A stretch of DNA of 38,052 nucleotides from UBA3263 sp964586765 (lineage in GTDB: Bacteria; Bacteroidota; Bacteroidia; Bacteroidales; Muribaculaceae): positions 1-38,052 of the forward strand of contig CAZPHN010000024.1 in NCBI GenBank assembly GCA_964586765.1, read 5' to 3'. Of the stretch, positions 33,201 to 38,052 are shown piece by piece (positions within the stretch are counted from its first letter, which is position 1; every line of letters starts with the position of its first letter). Below the pieces are notes generated by a model. That model had not been told where the DNA came from. It saw nothing but the letters and a program-made list of their open reading frames with translations, and did not search any database. The translations under genes and the position numbers were made by a program.

Positions 33201-34606
33201 ATATCCGCCCCGGAAAAATCGCGCTTGACAATATCCGTGTAAGCGATTCTCATGGACATTCCGCGCGTTTGGACGGGAGCCTTACGCATGACCATTTCAT
33301 CGAGTCGGTATTTGACTTCCGGATTTCCGATGCCCGGGGGCTGCAGGTCATAGACCTTCCGGGGGGGCAGGATGAAATCTGGTACGGCAGCGTTTCCGGC
33401 ATAGGGTCGGCACGCATTACCGGGCGAAGCGGCTCGGTCAGCATCTCGGCTGACATGCAGACGGCACCCGGCTCGGATTTCACATTCGCTTTGACCTCAG
33501 CCGAACAGGCTGCCGAATATGATTTCCTTACGTTCCGCTCAGCGTCGGGGCTTTCGCTTACCGATTCGCTCGAGCGCGTCCTCAAAACCCGCCTTAAGGT
33601 AAACAAGAGAATGGAAGAGGTCATGCGCCGCAAGAAGCTGCTTGCGGAGACTCCCGCCTCGTTCGACATAAGAATTCGCATGGATGTTACACCTGATGCG
33701 CGTCTTAATCTCGTTATGGACCCGGTTGCCGGCGATAAGATTACCGCTTACGGCGCGGGTCATCTGGACCTGATATATGAGTCGGCAAACGATGAAATGC
33801 GTCTTTACGGCGACTATAACATTAATCGCGGCGACTATAATTTCACGCTTCAGGACATCATAATCAAGAATTTCTCCATACGCGACGGCTCAGTAGTGGC
33901 GTTCCACGGCGACCCTCTCGGGGCATCGCTCAATGTCTCTGCCGCCTATCAGCTCAATGCCAATCTGAGTGACCTTGATGATTCGTTCCTCCATGACAAG
34001 GAAGTTCAGCGCACTAATGTCCCGGTGCAGGCGGTGCTGAATCTCGGGGGTGACCTTCAAAATCCTGACATATCATTCGACTTGGATTTCCCTACGCTTA
34101 CCTCCGACGTAAAGCGCAAGGTGCGATCCATAGTGTCGACCGACGAGATGATGAACCGCCAGATAATCTATCTGTTGGCACTCAATCGGTTTTATACGCC
34201 GGACTATATGGCGGGTGCCACCAAGGGCAATGAACTCGCCTCGCTCGCCTCTGGCACGATTTCATCCCAGCTGAGCAATATCCTCGGTCAGCTCAGCGAT
34301 AAGATTTCCGTCGCGCCCTCGGTGCGCTCTGATGCCGGCGATTTCTCCGATATAGAGTTTGATGTGGCACTTTCGTCGACACTCCTCAATAACCGACTCC
34401 TCCTTAACGGAAACTTTGGATATCGCGACAAAACGCTCAACAACAATCAGTTTATCGGCGATTTTGATGCCGAATACCTTCTCACGCGAACAGGCAACTG
34501 GCGTCTGAAAGCATACAATCATTTCAACGATCGCAATCTTTATGTCAAGACCGCACTGACTACGCAGGGTCTTGGACTCGTGTTTAAACACGACTGGGGA
34601 AAGTAA
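30248..34606 (+). CDS. tamB: TamB-like translocation and assembly module protein (DUF490)
   Basis: TamB-type proteins span the periplasm and serve outer-membrane protein insertion or lipid transport. The 1452-residue product starts at GTG 30248, which overlaps the secA stop as GTGA. A transmembrane helix follows (about 8-32; IIRTILVSLLSMMVGIPVLIYILLWF). Most of the protein is beta-rich repeats, as expected for the hydrophobic groove. The conserved DUF490 region is at the C-terminus (about 1100-1452), with YGDYNINRGDYNFTLQDIIIKNFSI, LNLGGDLQNPDISFDLDFPTL and MNRQIIYLLALNRFYTPDY. A run of seven G lies at 33361-33367. Repeat A copy 5 follows the stop and can act as terminator. Confidence 0.93.
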   Translation: MKWTYKIIRTILVSLLSMMVGIPVLIYILLWFSPVRERLRSEAERQLSTLLDAEVGVGTLSVEPFSRLVLNNAYVAVAPGDTALTFRELSAGFSLRDLLKSRRFVVTDIELMEPAVSLRRDSTEAPLNIEPIIRALKGDEEKPPVDFDLAVNTVIIRGGRFDYDVADHPEPDLQTTDFNHLHIRGFNADVNAPRIHRDSVNVRLRRLQFYERGGLILTRLSGDIVYNPERLQVNDLTLRFPQSSIEFSDIDLALNQERFGFIDLRSGSHISLADFASLVPFDPGVIAEPIELSGRGELFRDSLQLRRFDVRVGELLSARLLGNKFDQTVPQFAFSSTAENLERIIGTFKPMSPKSASLLSRLGRITVKGSASRKRNGALTLNAQLRSAVGDLAVNGKLHNKRLSGAVKSAGINLGELLPDNGLGLAAFDSEFDLGRRSGSAEVAVESIEWRGHAYRDLAASGEYRGKKYLVNLCADDSLLCADMEAMADLTPGAFAGKLAVNIEHLHPDKIGLWDAHPGFVLSGRAFGDFSGPELTHPTGMLTVDDLRFVNSETGESYVEKPLRLTTDFRSAINTIELRSGPIDLTAAGAINIGSMPQSVMRIGGALFPQLMLAQTPDSLSEPNDFVVEATVHEQSPLFDLVTLPVRPLYDAEIRGAMMESLDSAYLTLRMPYLQQGKRLLRDTEVNLCAGAAGTLNARTSMDNKAGRQMNFVLASDIHDGTARSSLGWKVDADKRFDGAIDLDVKPLPSGADIRIHESEMVFNDALWTINPAYAGVRSGSVIVGNLVIDGPGQQAAIRGVASADSADVLQVRLENLDLDYLFETLALGPAIIFGGTATGTITGRSLLSPEAILQTSDLKVRDFSYNRCEFGKTDIRADWDPSTRAINLFADVDGGPDSRATVVGSIFPLSQKLDIRFNAERLPTGFIQPFLATWADEVGGHASGWARLFGDFVLVDLEGDLFADDFSLKVGYTGVTYHATDSVHIRPGKIALDNIRVSDSHGHSARLDGSLTHDHFIESVFDFRISDARGLQVIDLPGGQDEIWYGSVSGIGSARITGRSGSVSISADMQTAPGSDFTFALTSAEQAAEYDFLTFRSASGLSLTDSLERVLKTRLKVNKRMEEVMRRKKLLAETPASFDIRIRMDVTPDARLNLVMDPVAGDKITAYGAGHLDLIYESANDEMRLYGDYNINRGDYNFTLQDIIIKNFSIRDGSVVAFHGDPLGASLNVSAAYQLNANLSDLDDSFLHDKEVQRTNVPVQAVLNLGGDLQNPDISFDLDFPTLTSDVKRKVRSIVSTDEMMNRQIIYLLALNRFYTPDYMAGATKGNELASLASGTISSQLSNILGQLSDKISVAPSVRSDAGDFSDIEFDVALSSTLLNNRLLLNGNFGYRDKTLNNNQFIGDFDAEYLLTRTGNWRLKAYNHFNDRNLYVKTALTTQGLGLVFKHDWGK

Positions 34607-34624
34607 TTCTCCCGAAAGACACTG

Positions 34625-34632
34625 CAAAGTTA
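34625..34632 (-). promoter_or_regulatory. orphan minus-strand -7 element behind tamB
   Basis: CAAAGTTA reads TAACTTTG on the minus strand, identical to the -7 boxes of rplM, guaA and the exported-protein gene. No minus-strand gene follows, and no -33 box lies at 19-21 bp. It may be a relic promoter or drive antisense RNA into the tamB 3' end. Confidence 0.3.
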
Positions 34633-34655
34633 CGTCGCCGCCGTTACATCCGACC

Positions 34656-34810
34656 GCAAAAAAAATCACCGGGAGTGAACTTTTTCGCTTCCGGCGTTGT
34701 TTTAATGATGAAAAGCACACAGAAACAGACTTCATTGTGAAAGAAATGTGATAATGATTGGTTTATTATTTGACGAGGAGTGACTGAGACAGCCACTCCT
34801 TGGTAATTTT
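34656..34810 (-). repeat. repeat A, copy 5 (inverted)
   Basis: The only copy in inverted orientation. The GGAGTGACTGAGACAGCCACTCC hairpin is at 34776-34798. The other hairpin, with CCGGGAG/TTCCGG arms near 34669-34694, is followed by CGTTGTTTTAAT in the sense of tamB, making a plausible tamB terminator. The core is the most divergent of the five (GAAGTCTGTTTCTG). The AAGGAGTGG edge faces the zeta-toxin promoter. Confidence 0.9.
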
Positions 34811-34834
34811 TCGGGGTTTATTTTTCATTTTTCA
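34803..34834 (+). repeat. 32-bp direct repeat, left copy, before the zeta-toxin gene
   Basis: Identical to 35834-35865 over 32 bp (GTAATTTTTCGGGGTTTATT and the following 12 bp). Its first 8-9 bp also belong to the edge of repeat A. Together with the right copy it brackets the zeta-toxin cassette and the MITE-like element. Confidence 0.9.
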
Positions 34835-34845
34835 GTTTTAATTTC

Positions 34846-34853
34846 TATCTTTG
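34846..34853 (+). promoter_or_regulatory. -7 promoter element of the zeta-toxin gene
   Basis: TATCTTTG matches TAnnTTTG and lies 20 bp before the ATG at 34874. The region upstream is T-rich and contains no perfect -33 TTTG. Confidence 0.6.
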
Positions 34854-34873
34854 CGGAAAGAACACAGAATTAT

Positions 34874-35455
34874 ATGACCAACAATCAGCCTCCAAGATTA
34901 TATATTATTGCAGGATGTAACGGTGCTGGCAAAACAACAGCATCAATGGTCGTTTTGCCTGAAATATTGCATTGCAGTGAGTTTGTCAATGCTGATGAGA
35001 TAGCGAAGGGGTTGTCTCCGTTTAATCCGGAAGATGTTGCAATTGAGGCGGGAAAACTAATGTTGCAGCGAATAGAAACTCTATTGGACAGACGTGCAAC
35101 TTTTGCAATCGAAACCACCCTCGCCACAAAAAGTTATCAAACATTGGTTAAACGGGCGAGACAGATGGGCTATATCGTATTCCTTCTTTTTTTCTGGTTA
35201 CCATCACCGGAGATGGCAGAACAGCGAGTCAGGCTCAGGGTTGCATCCGGCGGCCATGACATACCCAAGGATGTAATACATCGCCGCTATTGGCGAGGAC
35301 TGGATAATTTATTTAATGTTTTCGCCCCTATTGTTGACAAATGGTCAATGTATGATAATATCAACTCGATGCAACCTATAGTTGAACGAAACGAAATAAT
35401 TGACAATAAAAAACTCGAAACAATTAAAGCGATATGTCAGAGCAAGAAGAAATAG
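34874..35455 (+). CDS. zeta-toxin-like P-loop kinase
   Basis: Zeta toxins phosphorylate UDP-N-acetylglucosamine or related nucleotide sugars and poison cell-wall synthesis; not every family member has that activity. The 193-residue product has Walker A GCNGAGKT (14-21), then EFVNADEIAKGLSPFNPED (ligand-binding NADE-type segment), AIETTLATKSY and a C-terminal RRRYWRGLDNLF-like arginine-rich segment (VIHRRYWRGLDNLFNVF). A 61-residue gene overlaps its end by 22 bp, in the usual layout of such pairs in Bacteroidetes. It is A+T-rich, lies behind repeat A copy 5 and is bracketed by a 32-bp direct repeat, all pointing to acquisition. Confidence 0.9.
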   Translation: MTNNQPPRLYIIAGCNGAGKTTASMVVLPEILHCSEFVNADEIAKGLSPFNPEDVAIEAGKLMLQRIETLLDRRATFAIETTLATKSYQTLVKRARQMGYIVFLLFFWLPSPEMAEQRVRLRVASGGHDIPKDVIHRRYWRGLDNLFNVFAPIVDKWSMYDNINSMQPIVERNEIIDNKKLETIKAICQSKKK

Positions 35456-35619
35456 AATTGTTCCGTCGGATTGGCGATGGGATTCGTGAAGCACAAAGGC
35501 GTCTTTATGTGCGGAAAATGAAATTAGGAGAGCCGGTTGTCGTGGCAGATAGTAACGGTATGCCTATTGAGATTTCGGCAGAGGAAGCGTTACGGCGAAT
35601 GAATAGTAACAGGCAATAA
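35434..35619 (+). CDS. small partner of the zeta-like toxin (putative antitoxin)
   Basis: The 61-residue product (MSEQEEIELFRRIGDGIREA...) is mostly helical and charged at its N-terminus, followed by a short LGEPVVVADSNGMPIEISAEEALR segment. It overlaps the toxin gene by 22 bp, so translation is coupled. Small proteins of this size follow zeta-type kinases in many Bacteroidetes. I recognise no DNA-binding domain. The antitoxin role is inferred from position only. Confidence 0.7.
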   Translation: MSEQEEIELFRRIGDGIREAQRRLYVRKMKLGEPVVVADSNGMPIEISAEEALRRMNSNRQ

Positions 35620-35643
35620 AACCGAGTTTTTGAAATTTTTTGC

Positions 35644-35830
35644 GAGGCTGTCTAACAAGTTTAGACGGTCTCTCTTTACTTGGGGGCGACACGCGTCCTC
35701 GCGTGTCTGTAATCATTTGGGCGACAGATGTTTTGAGCGATATTTCCGGCATGCGAGGACGCATGCCGCCCCCAAGCAACGATGTCAACCTTCATAAAAA
35801 AGGAACTGCCTAAACTTGTTAGACAACCTC
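35644..35830. mobile_element. 187-bp MITE-like element with 23-bp terminal inverted repeats and nested hairpins
   Basis: The ends GAGGCTGTCTAACAAGTTTA (from 35644) and the inverse of GCCTAAACTTGTTAGACAAC (to 35830) match over 23 bp with two mismatches (left arm 35644-35666, right arm 35808-35830). Inside, CTTGGGGGCG (35679-35688) pairs with CGCCCCCAAG (35768-35776 region). Two perfect 8-bp hairpins lie within: GACACGCG-TCCT-CGCGTGTC and GGCATGCG-AGGA-CGCATGCC. Their loops, TCCT and AGGA, are complementary. No transposase is encoded, so a non-autonomous element moved by an IS or a RAYT-type transposase elsewhere in the genome is likely. Confidence 0.8.
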
Positions 35831-35833
35831 TTA

Positions 35834-35865
35834 GTAATTTTTCGGGGTTTATTTTTCATTTTTCA
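35834..35865 (+). repeat. 32-bp direct repeat, right copy, before mgtE
   Basis: Identical to 34803-34834. It starts 4 bp after the MITE-like element and ends 12 bp before the mgtE -7 box, so it may be the original upstream part of the mgtE promoter. Confidence 0.9.
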
Positions 35866-35876
35866 TTTAATTGTCG

Positions 35877-35884
35877 TACCTTTG
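35877..35884 (+). promoter_or_regulatory. -7 promoter element of mgtE
   Basis: TACCTTTG fits TAnnTTTG. It ends only 9 bp before the ATG at 35894, so the transcript would have a leader of a few bases at most. Confidence 0.6.
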
Positions 35885-35893
35885 TCCTCGCTT

Positions 35894-37270
35894 ATGAAGG
35901 AATATAGTCCGGAATATCTTGAGAAAATCCGCGAGATAATTTCGCGCGGCGATACGGAGGCGGCTCTGAAGGAATTGGAGTCGCTCCACCCCGCAGATAT
36001 CGCTGAGCTATATCAGGATTTGGATCTGCAACAGGCTGAGTTTCTTTATAAACTTCTCGATGAGGAGACTGCTGCCGATGTGCTCCTTGAGCTGGATGAG
36101 GATGACCGCCGCAAGCTGCTTAACGCCCTGCCTAATGAGGTTATTGCAAAGCAGATTGACCATATGGATACGGACGATGCCGCTGACGTGCTCGCCGAGA
36201 TGGACAAGGAGGACCAAGAGGAGGTACTTTCGAAGCTTGATGACGTGGAGCAGGCAGGCGACATTATCGACCTGATGAAGTATGACGAGGACACCGCCGG
36301 CGCGTTGATGGGCACGGAGATGATTGTTGTCAACGAGAACTGGTCGATGCCTCAGTGTATCAAGGAAATGCGCCTGCAGGCAGAGGAACTCGATGAGATT
36401 TATTATGTCTATGTGGTTGACAATGATGAGCGTCTGCGCGGTGTCCTTCCGCTGAAGAAGATGTTGACCCATCCATCGGTGAGCAAAATCAAGCACGTCA
36501 TGGAGGAGGACCCGGTCAGCGTCAAGACCGACACTCCGATTGATGAGGTAGCGCAGGATTTCGAGAAATATGATATTGTGGCTATGCCGGTAATTGATGC
36601 CGTCGGGCGGCTTGTAGGTCAAATCACCTTCGACGACGTGATGGATACGGTGCGTGAAAGCGCGGAGCGTGACTATCAGTTGGCATCAGGTCTTAGCTCC
36701 GATATCGAGACCGATGACTCATGGTTTGCGCAGACCAAGGCGCGCTTACCGTGGCTGCTGATAGGCATTGCCGGCGGCATATGTAATTCGGTTATTCTGG
36801 GTAATTTCGAGGCGGGATTTGCCACTAATCCGGCTATGGCTCTGTTTATTCCGCTGATTGGCGGTACGGGCGGAAATGTCGGCATTCAGTCCAGTGCGAT
36901 TGTGGTTCAGGGTCTTGCCAATGGCTCGCTGAATATTGCCCATGCGTCAAGACAGATATTCAAGGAGCTGGGTGTAGGACTGCTCAATGCGTCGATAATA
37001 GCCCTGCTTGTGTTTATTTATAACTGCTTCCGGCTTGGAGCGTCGCAGGTTACGACGATAGCCGTGGCGATCAGTCTGTTTGCTGTGGTTATTTTCGCTT
37101 CCGTGTTCGGAACCTTCGTCCCCCTGATGCTCGAAAAGCTAAAAATTGACCCTGCATTGGCTACCGGACCCTTTATTTCAATCACTAACGATATTATAGG
37201 TATGGTGATATATATGAGCATATCTTCATGCCTTCTGGCACACTTTGCGTCATTGGGTCTGACAATCTGA
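35894..37270 (+). CDS. mgtE: MgtE-type magnesium transporter
   Basis: MgtE forms a homodimeric Mg2+ channel gated by its cytoplasmic domains. I chose the ATG at 35894 (458 residues, MKEYSPEYLEKIREII). The longer frame from 35816 starts inside the MITE-like element and upstream of the promoter. Order: the acidic MgtE_N domain (about 20-125; LHPADIAELYQDLDLQQ, DDAADVLAEMDKEDQ), a CBS pair (about 130-250; MGTEMIVVNENWSMPQCIKEMR, FDDVMDTV) and five transmembrane helices (about 285-458; GGTGGNVGIQSSAIVVQGLANG). A length near 450 is normal for the family. Confidence 0.96.
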   Translation: MKEYSPEYLEKIREIISRGDTEAALKELESLHPADIAELYQDLDLQQAEFLYKLLDEETAADVLLELDEDDRRKLLNALPNEVIAKQIDHMDTDDAADVLAEMDKEDQEEVLSKLDDVEQAGDIIDLMKYDEDTAGALMGTEMIVVNENWSMPQCIKEMRLQAEELDEIYYVYVVDNDERLRGVLPLKKMLTHPSVSKIKHVMEEDPVSVKTDTPIDEVAQDFEKYDIVAMPVIDAVGRLVGQITFDDVMDTVRESAERDYQLASGLSSDIETDDSWFAQTKARLPWLLIGIAGGICNSVILGNFEAGFATNPAMALFIPLIGGTGGNVGIQSSAIVVQGLANGSLNIAHASRQIFKELGVGLLNASIIALLVFIYNCFRLGASQVTTIAVAISLFAVVIFASVFGTFVPLMLEKLKIDPALATGPFISITNDIIGMVIYMSISSCLLAHFASLGLTI

Positions 37271-37309
37271 TTACGGAGGTGGGGTCATGGATAAAAAATT
37301 CAAAAAATT

Positions 37310-37341
37310 ATTGCGCAATGACAAAAGTTTTTGTAAATTTG
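37310..37341 (+). promoter_or_regulatory. promoter of gapA
   Basis: -33 ATTG (37310-37313) and -7 TAAATTTG (37334-37341) are separated by exactly 20 bp. Transcription should start near 37347, giving a 5' leader of about 55 nucleotides that is A+T-rich and shows no clear structure. Confidence 0.75.
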
Positions 37342-37402
37342 CAGCACTGAAATTCAAGAAAAACATTTAAAACCCAATACTAATAAAACATTTTTCATTA
37401 TT

Positions 37403-38052
37403 ATGACAAAAGTAGGTATCAACGGCTTTGGCCGTATCGGTCGCTTCGTCTTCCGTGCTTCTACCAAGCGTGACGACATCGAGGTTGTTGCAATCAACGA
37501 CCTTCTTCCCGTAGATTACATGGCATACATGCTTAAGTATGACACCATGCACGGTCATTTCGACGGCACCGTAGACTACGACATGGAAAAGTCTGAACTC
37601 ATTGTTAACGGCAAGCACATCCGCGTTACCGCATGCAAGAACCCAGCTGAAATCAACTGGGGCGCAGTAGGTGCAGAATATGTTGTTGAATCTACCGGTC
37701 TCTTCCTGACCGAAGAAAAGGCTCAGGCTCACATCGAAGCCGGCGCAAAGTACGTTGTAATGTCAGCTCCTTCTAAGGACGCTACTCCTATGTTCGTTGT
37801 TGGTGTTAACGACGGTACCTATGCAGGTCAGACCTTCGTTTCAAACGCTTCTTGCACCACCAACTGCCTTGCTCCTATCGCAAAGGTTCTGAACGACAAA
37901 TGGGGTATCACCGACGGTCTTATGACCACCGTACACTCTACCACCGCTACTCAGAAAACCGTTGACGGTCCCTCAATGAAGGACTGGCGCGGCGGTCGTG
38001 CTGCCAGCGGCAACATCATCCCCTCTTCTACCGGTGCTGCTAAGGCTGTAGG
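37403..38052 (+). CDS. gapA: glyceraldehyde-3-phosphate dehydrogenase, 3' end cut off by the window edge
   Basis: The enzyme oxidises glyceraldehyde-3-phosphate to 1,3-bisphosphoglycerate with NAD in glycolysis. From the ATG at 37403 the product reads MTKVGINGFGRIGRFVFRAS (NAD-binding GxGxxG) and later FVSNASCTTNCLAPIAKVL with the catalytic C151, then TTVHSTTATQKTVDGPS and RGGRAASGNIIPSSTGAAKAV. The open frame runs off the end of the window after 216 codons; a complete protein would have about 335. Codon use is that of a highly expressed gene. Confidence 0.98.
   Translation, partial: MTKVGINGFGRIGRFVFRASTKRDDIEVVAINDLLPVDYMAYMLKYDTMHGHFDGTVDYDMEKSELIVNGKHIRVTACKNPAEINWGAVGAEYVVESTGLFLTEEKAQAHIEAGAKYVVMSAPSKDATPMFVVGVNDGTYAGQTFVSNASCTTNCLAPIAKVLNDKWGITDGLMTTVHSTTATQKTVDGPSMKDWRGGRAASGNIIPSSTGAAKAV

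Noticed and set aside
1..38052. tRNA or rRNA genes
   Set aside because: I looked through the intergenic stretches and saw no cloverleaf-like sequence or CCA-ended element; most gaps are filled by repeats and promoters.

Overview
The window looks like chromosomal DNA of a Bacteroidales bacterium, most likely of the Muribaculaceae type; the family assignment is an inference from gene content. The evidence is consistent: promoters of the Bacteroidetes kind (-33 TTTG and -7 TAnnTTTG, about 20 bp apart), GldH, RicT next to RNase Y, DUF3575/DUF5119/fimbrillin lipoproteins, DUF4105, a long SecA ending in a zinc motif, and a TamB-like protein.

Layout. 1-1.7 kb (minus): ribosomal genes rplM-rpsI-rpsB, with the 3' end of rpsB cut off. 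1.7-2.8 kb (minus): an exported protein I do not recognise. 3.0-5.2 kb (plus): an exported GH84 beta-N-acetylglucosaminidase, overlapping tail to tail with the next operon. 5.2-11.8 kb (minus): a tightly packed housekeeping operon read as rny, ricT, gldH, an M24 peptidase, a CCA-adding-type nucleotidyltransferase, queD and queE, almost all with overlapping stops and starts. Upstream of it lie zapA and a small coiled-coil gene, separated from rny by a terminator-like structured RNA.

12.6-18.1 kb is an accessory island. A roughly 155-bp non-coding repeat (called repeat A here) occurs four times in one orientation. Between the copies sit two DUF4143-type AAA ATPases, a MntA/HepT toxin-antitoxin pair placed directly behind guaA, and guaA itself. 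The first ATPase gene is bracketed by a perfect 43-bp direct repeat that contains its promoter. A fifth, inverted copy of repeat A lies at 34.7 kb, beside a zeta-toxin cassette. That cassette is bracketed by a perfect 32-bp direct repeat and is followed by a 187-bp MITE-like element with nested hairpins.

18.1-24.1 kb (plus) is a fimbria-type surface operon: an OmpA-like/DUF3575 protein, a DUF5119 lipoprotein, a fimbrillin lipoprotein and an 845-residue two-part fimbrillin-like lipoprotein. The last two are separated by twelve telomere-like heptamers. 24.1-26.8 kb (plus) holds a DUF4105 membrane protein and an alkaline-phosphatase-fold protein that appears to have lost its catalytic residues. 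26.9-34.6 kb (plus) is secA followed by a tamB-like gene with a GTGA overlap; a second heptamer array precedes secA. 35.9-38.05 kb (plus) holds mgtE and the start of gapA.

The best candidates for something undescribed are the repeat A family and its toxin/ATPase cargo, the precise direct repeats bounding two cargo genes, the MITE with complementary hairpin loops, the paired heptamer arrays and the degenerate phosphatase. All calls come from reading the sequence. No database search, folding program or alignment was run.
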